From: Flavobacterium keumense
GTDB lineage: Bacteria > Bacteroidota > Bacteroidia > Flavobacteriales > Flavobacteriaceae
Assembly: GCF_029866485.1 (NCBI RefSeq)
Contig: NZ_CP092332.1
Span: forward strand, 558,001-622,000
DNA length: 64,000 nucleotides
Direction of reading: 5' to 3'
Shown here: in pieces, positions 10,305-18,824 of the stretch
Layout of the letters: each line of letters opens with the position of its first letter
Numbering within the stretch: position 1 is the first letter of the stretch
The notes under the pieces: generated by a model
Seen by the model: the letters and a program-made list of their open reading frames with translations, nothing else
Databases searched by the model: none
Told to the model about the DNA's origin: nothing
Made by a program: the position numbers and the translations under genes

Positions 10305-10604
10305 AATAGAATTGTATTTAATTTTATCCAAAACTATCCGAAATCGATTTTTTAACAATTACATAATGTATCAATTACATTCAATTAAGTTACATTTTAA
10401 TCAAAAACCTGATTATCAATATTTTAAAATTTATTTATGTAGATTATTATTAATAAAATTTCAAATATGTAACAAGATGTTCTAAAAATGTATCTTAAAA
10501 AATGAAGTTAAAAATACCAATTGCAAAATATCTACTTAAAACCTAGAAAAGAACACAATTACATTTATCAAATTCATTTTTTTATGAGGAAAAAAATATA
10601 GTTC
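10305..10604 (-). promoter_or_regulatory. Intergenic control region upstream of the porter/SusCD block
   Basis: About 300 bp of very AT-rich DNA without a supported gene, lying between the terminator of the GH32 pair and the porter start. Since the GH32 transcript ends at 10605-10637, a promoter for the porter-susCD-kinase block, and probably a binding site for the hybrid regulator, should lie here. I found no exact TTTG-N19-TANNTTTG match on the minus strand, so the exact promoter is not assigned. Confidence 0.4.
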
Positions 10605-10637
10605 AAAAAAAAAAGACTGCTTAAAAACAGTCTTTTT
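10605..10637 (-). terminator. Rho-independent terminator after the GH32 pair
   Basis: A 9-bp perfect stem (AAAAGACTG at 10611-10619 facing CAGTCTTTT at 10628-10636) followed on the minus strand by a long T-run. It ends the transcript of the two GH32 genes. Confidence 0.85.
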
Positions 10638-10655
10638 CAAATTGATTTTCATTTT

Positions 10656-12191
10656 TTATTTAAATTTTTGAAGAGAAAAATCTAATAATTTAATCTTTGG
10701 ATTTAAAGATTTTATCTCAACTCTAGCCGACTTTTCGCCTGAAGGGAAAAATAAATTAGTAGCTACCTTCTTTCCATTGTCTAAAAATATCTCAGCTGAA
10801 TTTTTATCAATGATTATTCGAACATGCTTTCTCTTTTTTGAATAAGAACTTGTTTCTTTTAGAGTTTGAATAGATTGATATTCTTGTTTATTAATCTCTT
10901 TATCTTTTCTAATTATAATCCAGTTGTCAGTGTTTGAATTATAAGTCAAATTAATATATTGCTTTTCATCATTTACAATTTGAAATATTAAATCTCCATT
11001 TGCTTTTTGAGGAAGGAAAGAAAAACTCAAATCAAATGACAAACTATATGAATTATTTGTTTCAAAAAGGGTATTTACCTCATCAATAGATATTTTTTTA
11101 GACAGAACACACATTCCCTTATCATAAGATTCAGTTAAGTTAATTGGCTCCTGTCTTAATAGATAGCCTGTATCGTCTTTGTCTAAATATAAATTTCTTG
11201 GGATAGTCATTGAACCTCTCCACCCTCTTGAGGGTATGTCAGAAGCATATTGCCAATTATTCATCCATCCTAGCCATTTTCTCGATTTCGTAGTTTGATT
11301 AGGAATTCCATCCCAGGTTACAGCAGCATAAAAATCCTTACCATAATCCAAAAATTGATACTCTAAACCAGATGAAGTCTTAGTTCCATCTAAAACGAAA
11401 TTTTTTCCGTCGAATTCACCAATAAAGTAATGAATTCCAGAACCCCCTGCTATATTTCCATTCCCCAAATTGACCGTTAATATCCATTTCGTTTTATCTT
11501 TATAACTTAAAGGAAATAAATCCGGACATTCCCAAACTCCTTCAGTGATTCCTTTTGAGCCAAACTCACTCATTTTAGTCCATTCTTTTAAATTAGTAGA
11601 ACTATAAAATAGGATTTTCTTTTCCATAGACATTGCTACAATCATAACCCAGTTTTTATGAATTTCATCCCAAAATACTTTTGGGTCACGAAAATCTTTG
11701 CTATTTAAATTTAAGACTGGATTATTCGAATATTTAGTGAACGTACGAGCATTGTCATTACTGTATGCTATACTTTGATGTTGAAAACCCGTTGTTGCAT
11801 CATAGCTGGTATAGATAGCTACTATTGGCGGATTTTTTTTACTTCCAAAACCACTGGTGTTTTCCCAATCAACTACAGCTGAACCTGAAAAATTCATTAT
11901 TTTGTTTTCCTCTTCTAATGCAATTGGCAAATGCTCCCATTTTACTAAATCTTTAGTTTTTGCATGACCCCAACTTATATGACCCCATACATCAGCATAT
12001 GGATTATATTGGTAAAATAGATGGTATTCTCCGTTATAATAAAACATCCCATTAGGGTCATTTATCCAATTTTTTTGAGGCGTAAAATGTACTTTAGGCC
12101 TGAATTCTTCAGCTTGTTTTATATCTTGAGCATTTACAAAGTATAGAGAAAATACACATAGAATTAGTTGTTCAATCTTTAGTTTTATCAT
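10656..12191 (-). CDS. GH32 fructan hydrolase (levanase/inulinase/beta-fructosidase)
   Basis: A 511-residue glycoside hydrolase family 32 enzyme with a signal peptide (about 1-21). All three catalytic motifs are intact: WINDPNG with nucleophile D45, the transition-state-stabilising FRDP (R168, D169) and the acid/base motif WECP (E221). The five-bladed propeller (about 30-340) is followed by the usual C-terminal beta-sandwich (about 365-505). It should release fructose from beta-fructans or their oligosaccharides, probably in the periplasm since no sorting domain is seen. It starts 2 bp after the upstream GH32 gene stops, so the two are cotranscribed. Exo versus endo action and linkage preference cannot be read from sequence alone. 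Confidence 0.93.
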   Translation of the reverse strand: MIKLKIEQLILCVFSLYFVNAQDIKQAEEFRPKVHFTPQKNWINDPNGMFYYNGEYHLFYQYNPYADVWGHISWGHAKTKDLVKWEHLPIALEEENKIMNFSGSAVVDWENTSGFGSKKNPPIVAIYTSYDATTGFQHQSIAYSNDNARTFTKYSNNPVLNLNSKDFRDPKVFWDEIHKNWVMIVAMSMEKKILFYSSTNLKEWTKMSEFGSKGITEGVWECPDLFPLSYKDKTKWILTVNLGNGNIAGGSGIHYFIGEFDGKNFVLDGTKTSSGLEYQFLDYGKDFYAAVTWDGIPNQTTKSRKWLGWMNNWQYASDIPSRGWRGSMTIPRNLYLDKDDTGYLLRQEPINLTESYDKGMCVLSKKISIDEVNTLFETNNSYSLSFDLSFSFLPQKANGDLIFQIVNDEKQYINLTYNSNTDNWIIIRKDKEINKQEYQSIQTLKETSSYSKKRKHVRIIIDKNSAEIFLDNGKKVATNLFFPSGEKSARVEIKSLNPKIKLLDFSLQKFK

Positions 12192-12193
12192 CT

Positions 12194-14755
12194 TTAATTC
12201 AAAATTATTTTAGCTTCAAATAAGCTATTATTAATAAATCCTTTTACAATATATACACCTTGATTCGCTTTAAATCCATTATCTAAAAACCCATCCCAAT
12301 AGAACGTTGGATTAGAATTATCTACTGTTGTTTCAATTTTTTTAACAGGAAAACCATTTAAATCAAATACATATGCATAAATTGAGCTTAATGATTTAAT
12401 ATTTTCAAAATGAAAATTAAAAAACGAATTAGATGGATTTGGAAAAACAATAGGATGAATTAATTCCTCCTTTTCCGAGGTGGTTTTTGCGACCGAGGTT
12501 ACGCCTCCAGTACTTATATTATAAATTTTAACTTCTGAAGCGTTTGCGGTTCCTCCCCTTGCATAGAGATCAATTCCATTAACAACACCTGATGGAAATA
12601 CTCTTGTAGCGAAAGCTAGTTCTTCATTAATAAATACCTCTACTACTGAAGCATCAACAAAAATTCGCCATTTAATATCGCCGGCTGGAAGTTCGTATGC
12701 AGTAGATTGATTTGTTTTTGGCACATCGCTAAGTACTGATGATTTACTTCTATCTACAACAAAACTTTTATTAGCTACATCATAATATATAAGTGTTTGT
12801 TCAGTAGTTGCTGTATTTTTATGTAAAACGAAACCTACTTTAGTTGCTGTCCCTGGATTTGTAGTGGCAACAATTTCATATTGAGAACCACTTGCTCCAT
12901 TTAAGATATTGGTACTAGAGTCATCATAACTTAAATTACTAAAAGACGTTGATTGACCACTTCTCAAATTTAGAAGATTGGGATGGGGTACCTGCTTGAT
13001 TTTAGAATTTACAAGAGTCCATGCTCTTGGTAAACTGAATACATTAGCCCAACCTTGACTCTTATGCTTTGCAGAAGTTACATTATCAGGAATAATCCCA
13101 ATCGCAGTTAAATTTCCATTAGCATCCTTACCAATGGAAGGGGATAATAATTGATTGATTAATTCTAAACTTGTAGGAACTTGTGAATCAACAATAAATT
13201 TTGAGCCATTAAAATTACCTGTCCAGTATAAAGAATTCGCATTCGGAAGTTTATTAATCAAAAGAATCGATTTAGACCCAAAATTATAATATATAGGCAT
13301 CTCCCAGAATTCACCAGTCTGATCTACACTAGGACTACCTTCTAACATAGTCCCTTGTAAATCCCATTTAGTAAAATCTGGCAAAGCTGATTTATATAAA
13401 AACAATCCACCTCTAGCGGTTCCGTTTCTTAATCCGGTACCCACCATCATATACCAATTTGAGTTATATTCAAAAACAAAAGGGTCTCTAAAATCGGCAT
13501 GAGTATATCCGGTTGTAGGAGCACTTGTAATAACAGGAGAAGTGTTTTTATTCCATGTGTCAAAAGGTGAATTTGATTTAGCAAGTCCAATTGCGGCTTT
13601 TGCTTTGTTCACTCCTGTATAGAATAAATAAGGATTATCGCCCGTAACAACAACATGACCTGACCAAATACCAACTTCATCAAAACCTGGCTGAGGCCAT
13701 AATACTTGTTGTTTTTCTTCCCAATTCACCAAATCAGTGCTCACATAATGTCCCCAATTGATATGTTCTAAATAGGGACCGTTAAAGTTACGCTGACTAA
13801 ATAGATGGTATTTTCCTTGTAAATAAAACAATCCATGTGACTCATTTGTCCATCCAGCAGAAGGCGCTAAATGATACTTAGGTCTGTGCTTATCGTTTTT
13901 ATATCTTTCTGCTATAGGTATTGACAAATTAGGTGTTGGTACAGTCACTGTACTAAATTGAGATTTAATTTCATTAGTAGTTAAAATATTGTCCCAAACA
14001 CTCACTTTATCAATCGCCCCAGTCAATCCATTAGTATCAAAACCCGCAACAGTTTTAACCTTAGACTCTTTCCCAATAAATACTGACGCTGAATTATCCC
14101 ACACCAGACTACCTCCAGTAAATGTTTTAGTTTGTACCAAATCTCCATTTAGATAAAGCTCGGCTTTTCCATTTGTTCCAGTCACATTCATTGTAATAAA
14201 ACTCCATTTTTTAAGTGGAATTTGAACGTCCGAAACGATCTGACTTAATGTGCTTCCTACCATACATTGACCAATTATTCTCCCATACTGATCAACTCCT
14301 AAAGCAACTCCAGCCCCTGTTGAAGGATTCACGTTTGAGAAAATAGAAGCTACAGTATTTTCAGTAATTGGGTCAGCATCTTTTCTCTGTACAGGAAAAG
14401 CAGAAGGAGCTACCCATCCAGTTATTGCAACATTTGAAGTTGGATAAGTGACATTAATTTTCCCAGAGGCCCAACCATAAAAACCATTTACAACTATGGC
14501 ATTACCCTCTACGCCTACTATTCTCTCTGCAGCCCCACTAGGAACATTAATCGTTAAATTTGAACCGGTTTTACTTTCATTTGTTGTTTCTCCATTTGAT
14601 TCATTAAACTTGAATGATACTATTTCTTTAGCATTGATAGTTGTTGGCGGTTTTGGATTAGGGTCAATTGGAGAAGGTGGTGTTGATGTTTTTTTAGAAC
14701 TACAACTCACTAATATAACCATAGATAGGAAACCCAAAAAGATACATTTCTTCAT
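12194..14755 (-). CDS. LamG-GH32 surface protein with T9SS sorting domain and altered nucleophile motif
   Basis: An 853-residue protein. In order it has a lipoprotein-type signal (ILVSC, Cys18), a low-complexity Pro-rich linker, a LamG/concanavalin-like domain (about 45-270), a GH32 propeller and sandwich (about 288-755), and a T9SS type A sorting domain (about 770-853, PNPSNSFFNF... and GVYIVKG). In the GH32 part the usual WMNDPNG is WTNESHG, putting E305 where the nucleophilic Asp is expected. The FRDP motif is intact (R423, D424), and the acid/base motif reads WEMP (E485). It may be a divergent surface endo-fructanase or a binding protein. Carrying both a lipobox and a T9SS domain is unusual. 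It is the first gene of the GH32 pair. Confidence 0.88.
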   Translation of the reverse strand: MKKCIFLGFLSMVILVSCSSKKTSTPPSPIDPNPKPPTTINAKEIVSFKFNESNGETTNESKTGSNLTINVPSGAAERIVGVEGNAIVVNGFYGWASGKINVTYPTSNVAITGWVAPSAFPVQRKDADPITENTVASIFSNVNPSTGAGVALGVDQYGRIIGQCMVGSTLSQIVSDVQIPLKKWSFITMNVTGTNGKAELYLNGDLVQTKTFTGGSLVWDNSASVFIGKESKVKTVAGFDTNGLTGAIDKVSVWDNILTTNEIKSQFSTVTVPTPNLSIPIAERYKNDKHRPKYHLAPSAGWTNESHGLFYLQGKYHLFSQRNFNGPYLEHINWGHYVSTDLVNWEEKQQVLWPQPGFDEVGIWSGHVVVTGDNPYLFYTGVNKAKAAIGLAKSNSPFDTWNKNTSPVITSAPTTGYTHADFRDPFVFEYNSNWYMMVGTGLRNGTARGGLFLYKSALPDFTKWDLQGTMLEGSPSVDQTGEFWEMPIYYNFGSKSILLINKLPNANSLYWTGNFNGSKFIVDSQVPTSLELINQLLSPSIGKDANGNLTAIGIIPDNVTSAKHKSQGWANVFSLPRAWTLVNSKIKQVPHPNLLNLRSGQSTSFSNLSYDDSSTNILNGASGSQYEIVATTNPGTATKVGFVLHKNTATTEQTLIYYDVANKSFVVDRSKSSVLSDVPKTNQSTAYELPAGDIKWRIFVDASVVEVFINEELAFATRVFPSGVVNGIDLYARGGTANASEVKIYNISTGGVTSVAKTTSEKEELIHPIVFPNPSNSFFNFHFENIKSLSSIYAYVFDLNGFPVKKIETTVDNSNPTFYWDGFLDNGFKANQGVYIVKGFINNSLFEAKIILN

Positions 14756-14934
14756 CTTTATATTTTTTTATAAAAATAAGGAGGGTGCCTTTAAAGAGTA
14801 TTAGATATTGTTACATCTATATAAAAATTAAAATATTATTTTAAAATGCTAAAAATCAATATTTTATAAAAATTATATTTTTTTTATTTTAAGAAAAATA
14901 ATGTGATTTATAAAAATGTTACACCGTACAATTT

Positions 14935-17667
14935 CTATAACGAATTCCTGTATTCTTTTGGAGAGATTAAATATTTGTTTTTGAAAGCTGTAGAAAAATA
15001 ATTAGGGGAGGCAAATCCGCACGAGTAAGCAATTTCAGAAATATTTAAATCCGAATCTTTTAACATTTGAATTGCTTTGTCAAGTCTAAAATTGACAATA
15101 TAATCTCCAATTCCAATATTCAAAATAGCTTTTACTTTACGATACAATTGTACCCGTGATATATGTAAACATGATGCTAACTCTTCTACTGAAAAATTAG
15201 AATTATCTAGATTGGAATTTAAAATGGCGTCGATTTTATTTAAAAACTCTTTTTCATTTTTTCCTACTCCTACAATATCAGTAATGATACTATTATTCTT
15301 GGAGTAAAATGTTCTTATTCTTTCTCTATTAAAAAGTAAGTTTTTTATAGACTGTTGTAAAACTTTTAAATTAAACGGTTTATTTAAAAATAAATCAGCA
15401 CCCGATTCTAACGATTTAATATAATTTTCTTGACCATCCATGGCGGTTAAAATTATGGTAGGTATATGAGATGTTAATTCATTTGATTTTAAAATTTTAC
15501 AGATTTCAAACCCATTCTTACCAGGAAGATTTAAATCACATAGTATTATATCTGGAATAGTTTCAAAAGCTTTTTCAATTGCATCATTGCCGTCTGAACT
15601 AAAGACGGAATATTCTATTTGCATTTTAGCAATCAGAAATTCTAATAACTCAGAATTATCCTCAATTATTAAAATGGATTGTTTTTCCTCTGAATCCAAA
15701 TTTGAGGAGCGAGTATTACTGTCTGTATCGAAATACTCATAGTCTAATTTAGTTGTACCTGAAGTAGAATCAGGCAGTTGTACAATTGATTCAGGAAATT
15801 GATTATCTATGGGTAAAATCACTCTAAATTCTGTGCCAATTTCAGAAAGAACTTCAATTGTACCATGGTGTAAATCAATGAATTTCTTAGATAAATTTAG
15901 CCCTATTCCAGAACCATTTTTTGTACTGTTTGAACCTTGATAATAAATTTCAAAAATCTTATCTCTCTCTCCCTTTGGAATACCAATTCCATTGTCCTTG
16001 AATGAAATACAAACATTTCTTAATTCATCATTCTTTTTAATCTCAATTTGTATTTTACCATTATCGGGTGTAAACTTAAAGGCGTTCGAAAGTAAATTAT
16101 AATAAACCTTATCCATTAAATTTTGGTCAACATACAGTTCCAATTCTTCACAATTAGAAACAATAGTGTATTCAATATTTTTCTTTTTAGCTTCTCTTTT
16201 AAATTCTTCAAAGATTTCAACAGAGAATTTATATAAGTTGATTTTACTAGGCCTAATTGTAAAATCTTTATTTTCGATTCTTCTGAAGTCTAATAACTGA
16301 TTTATTAAGCGCAACAATCTCATTGAATTATTGTGCATCAAAACTAATTCCTTCTTGAGATGTTGGTTTTTATTTTGGAACTCATCATTCAAAGATTCGA
16401 CAGCACTTAAAATTAATGTAAGAGGTGTTTTGAATTCATGAGAAATTCCAGTAAAAAAATTAATTTTAGCTTCATTACTGATTTTTAATTTTTTTGCATA
16501 TTTCTGTATTTCATTTTTTTGAATACTAATTTTATCGTTATTTATCTGAAGCATTCTATTCTTATTCCGTATAGAAATCATACTGTATACACTAAAAAGC
16601 ACCAAAAAAACAATAACAACTATAAAGAAAGTTAGTAATTTAATTAAGTTAAAAAGTGTGATATATTCTTTTTCTTGTTCTTTAATTACATTTTGCTGTT
16701 GTTCTATATTAAGCATTTGTTGAGAAACCTTATCAAATTGGTTACTCATTATATCAGCATTCAGAGAATCAATTAGTGTAGTTGCAAGTTTAGTATTTTT
16801 GGGTACGATTTCTTTATTTACAATTTGTAATGCAATTTTTATAGCTTCACTCCCTCCTGTTGGATATAAAACTGTAGCTGTTAGTTTTCCTTCTTTAACT
16901 GCTTGAATTCCTCCAACAGGACCATTTAACCCATCGACTCCGATGAATTTAATATTACCTATTTTATTTTTTTTCTTAGCAACATCCCAAACTTGTAGTG
17001 CAATGTTATCATTAAACGCAAATACATAATCCAAATTTGGAATACTATCTAAGACTCTGCTAAATGATTGATTTAAAGAATCCAGACTAACCGCAGTAAT
17101 ACTTTTTCTATTAATATTAGAGAATTGATTTAATACTTGTTTAAAACCAAGACTTCTTTCAACTCCAGGAGAAATATTTGTGGTCGCTCTAATTTCAAGT
17201 ACATTTGTTACTTTATTCGCTCTAGATGCAATATATTTTCCTGCAATTTTTCCAACTTCTACATTATCAGACCCAATGAATGTGGTATAATTTGACGTAT
17301 TAACTTTTCTGTCAAGTATTATAATTGGAATTCCTTTTTTAAAAGCTTTGTCTATAACAGGTGTAATTGAATCATTTCCTAAAGGGGCAATAATAATGAC
17401 ATCCATATGATTGTCAATCATATTTTCAATATCATTTATTTGTTTTTTGGAGCTACTATTTGCATTATAAATGGAGAGGTCTATTTCAGGATGCAGAGAC
17501 GCCTCAACCTTCATCGAATTATCCATTGATTTTCTCCAACTATCATCTTCTGAAATACTTTGTGAGAATCCAATTTTAATCCTAGAACTCTTGTCTGAAT
17601 AATTTTCACAAGAAATCAACCCAATTATTAGGATGAAAACTATTAAAAAAGACTGTCTTTTTTTCAT
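14935..17667 (-). CDS. Hybrid two-component sensor/regulator with sugar-binding periplasmic domain
   Basis: A 910-residue one-protein phosphorelay. In order it has an N-terminal signal or anchor (1-20, with a lipobox-like Cys20), a type I periplasmic sugar-binding domain of the ribose/fructose-binding kind (about 28-305), a transmembrane helix (about 341-366), HisKA with H410 in GISHEFKTPL, an HATPase domain (about 515-622, N528 box and DNGIGIP), a receiver domain with D711 (CDLNLPG), and an AraC-type HTH (about 805-908, FSTAFKNKYLISPKEYR). This matches the fructose-sensing hybrid regulators of Bacteroidota fructan loci. It should sense monomeric fructose in the periplasm and activate the GH32 and SusCD blocks. 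It is transcribed toward them, about 180 bp upstream of the first GH32 gene. Confidence 0.93.
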   Translation of the reverse strand: MKKRQSFLIVFILIIGLISCENYSDKSSRIKIGFSQSISEDDSWRKSMDNSMKVEASLHPEIDLSIYNANSSSKKQINDIENMIDNHMDVIIIAPLGNDSITPVIDKAFKKGIPIIILDRKVNTSNYTTFIGSDNVEVGKIAGKYIASRANKVTNVLEIRATTNISPGVERSLGFKQVLNQFSNINRKSITAVSLDSLNQSFSRVLDSIPNLDYVFAFNDNIALQVWDVAKKKNKIGNIKFIGVDGLNGPVGGIQAVKEGKLTATVLYPTGGSEAIKIALQIVNKEIVPKNTKLATTLIDSLNADIMSNQFDKVSQQMLNIEQQQNVIKEQEKEYITLFNLIKLLTFFIVVIVFLVLFSVYSMISIRNKNRMLQINNDKISIQKNEIQKYAKKLKISNEAKINFFTGISHEFKTPLTLILSAVESLNDEFQNKNQHLKKELVLMHNNSMRLLRLINQLLDFRRIENKDFTIRPSKINLYKFSVEIFEEFKREAKKKNIEYTIVSNCEELELYVDQNLMDKVYYNLLSNAFKFTPDNGKIQIEIKKNDELRNVCISFKDNGIGIPKGERDKIFEIYYQGSNSTKNGSGIGLNLSKKFIDLHHGTIEVLSEIGTEFRVILPIDNQFPESIVQLPDSTSGTTKLDYEYFDTDSNTRSSNLDSEEKQSILIIEDNSELLEFLIAKMQIEYSVFSSDGNDAIEKAFETIPDIILCDLNLPGKNGFEICKILKSNELTSHIPTIILTAMDGQENYIKSLESGADLFLNKPFNLKVLQQSIKNLLFNRERIRTFYSKNNSIITDIVGVGKNEKEFLNKIDAILNSNLDNSNFSVEELASCLHISRVQLYRKVKAILNIGIGDYIVNFRLDKAIQMLKDSDLNISEIAYSCGFASPNYFSTAFKNKYLISPKEYRNSL

Positions 17668-17794
17668 TACTCCTGAGTTATCAAAATCAATTATAGATTA
17701 AATTCCAAATATATCATTTTAAAACAACTGATTAGGATTAAATAAATTTCAAATTTGTAACATTTGTTTTAAAATTGTTTCGGATTTTCAAAAA

Positions 17795-18100
17795 TTAAAT
17801 TACAATATGTTGGTTTTCAAGATACAATATTTCTTCTTGAGAAAAATGATCTGTATCCTCTATATCGACGGAAACACTTCCAATGACAAGTTCTGCAACA
17901 CTATAATCTATCCGTTGATTTAATTTTTCTACTGTATCAAATTCAATATTTAAGTACTCTCACTTGTAATTGCCAACAATTAGTATAATTACATTTATCT
18001 AATTAGATTCTTGTGTTAAATCTTTTATATATCCTTCAACATCTAACCCAAACAAATTTTCAATTCTAAAAATTTTGATAGTATTTTTTTGAGTATGTCG
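17795..18100 (-). pseudogene. Degenerate ORF interrupted by two stops
   Basis: One minus-strand frame reads as a plausible acidic protein (..IENLFGLDVEGYIKDLTQ..., then EYLNIEFDTVEKLNQ..., ending ..LENQHIVI and TAA at 17795-17797). It is broken by an in-frame TAG and an in-frame TGA about 13 codons apart. Composition and a continuous frame on both sides of the stops suggest a decayed gene rather than chance. I do not recognise the family. It lies at the left edge of the restriction island. Confidence 0.45.
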
Positions 18101-18192
18101 GTTTCGAACTCTGGTTTAAAAAACATTAGAAATGTTTAAAATTTAGAAAATAAAATAACCATTTGTTTGACCTATGTTTGACCTGTAAAAAC

Positions 18193-18219
18193 AAAAAAAC
18201 CTTTACATTTCTGTAAAGG
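18193..18219 (-). terminator. Rho-independent terminator, minus strand
   Basis: A perfect 8-bp stem (CCTTTACA at 18200-18207 and TGTAAAGG at 18212-18219) with a 4-base loop, followed on the minus strand by seven Ts. No intact minus-strand gene lies upstream of it, so it is probably left over from a lost gene. Confidence 0.65.
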
Positions 18220-18261
18220 CTTATTGTTGCTTGCTCCCGATATTGATTTAAAATCAAACCA

Positions 18262-18345
18262 ACTTATTGATTTTCTTAAGGTTATCGGTTCGATATAAAA
18301 CAACAAATGACCTTAAAAATGAATTTAAGGTCATTGGTTCAACTT
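18262..18345. repeat. Inverted-repeat element, copy 2 (left flank of restriction island)
   Basis: Contains a perfect 12-bp inverted repeat (AATGACCTTAAA at 18306-18317 facing TTTAAGGTCATT at 18324-18335), preceded by a TTGATTTTCTTAAGGTTAT-type segment and GATATAAAA. The same order of parts occurs at 28802-28882, on the other side of the restriction island. A second TTGATTTTATGAAGGTTAT segment follows at about 18380-18398. Confidence 0.7.
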
Positions 18346-18400
18346 GTGAACACTATAAATTTAAAATAAAATCAACTCATTGATTTTATGAAGGTTATAA

Positions 18401-18568
18401 AGTATCTTAGAAGCCATTGACCAAATCAACCTCAAAACAGGAAATAAAATTCCGTTTGGCGGTAACGGACTAAAAGAAAAGATGAAAGACGAGATAAGAA
18501 AAATTGTCTTATTGGTATACAACAAGATTGAACGAAATTGTTACTATTTACTGCGACAATATAACTAA
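18401..18568 (+). pseudogene. Short gene remnant
   Basis: An open frame of about 55 codons without a start codon (..ILEAIDQINLKTGNKIPFGGNG...), ending in TAA at 18566-18568. It reads like the tail of a real protein. The AIDQIN..G motif is faintly like the C-terminal region of UmuC-type polymerases, but that is too weak to call. It lies in the gap between the left flank repeat and hsdR. Confidence 0.35.
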
Positions 18569-18771
18569 AGACATCTAAAACTCTCACTAGGAATTTGATA
18601 GGAATGTCTTCCGATCTAATTCCCAGCAATAAAAAACCTAAAATTAAAATTCAATCAGTTATATTTTTTTAGTTTAGCCGTTAAACTTTGGCTAATATTT
18701 ATTCTTTATAGAGGTCATTTACAACTATGCTAACGATAATAAATTATTTTTATAATTCATTATGTATTATA

Positions 18772-18802
18772 TTTGAATTTTACCATAAAAAACCTACATT
18801 TG
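18772..18802 (+). promoter_or_regulatory. Bacteroidota-type promoter of the restriction operon
   Basis: TTTG at 18772-18775, a 19-nt spacer, then TACATTTG at 18795-18802. This matches the Bacteroidota consensus TTTG-N19-TANNTTTG exactly. It ends 22 bp before the hsdR ATG at 18825, giving a short leader. Confidence 0.62.
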
Positions 18803-18824
18803 GTTTTACCAAATCAATTTGCCC

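Noticed and set aside
10305..10485. Plus-strand ORF across the porter start
   Set aside because: It is antisense to the porter and the intergenic region, with no coding character.
18220..18300. tRNA-like look of the stretch with TTGCTCCC and GGTTCGA
   Set aside because: No cloverleaf can be drawn: acceptor and anticodon stems do not pair. At most it is a decayed attachment-site remnant.
18401..18568. UmuC-type polymerase fragment
   Set aside because: Only a short AIDQIN..G stretch is similar and the following residues do not fit, so it is left as an unnamed remnant.
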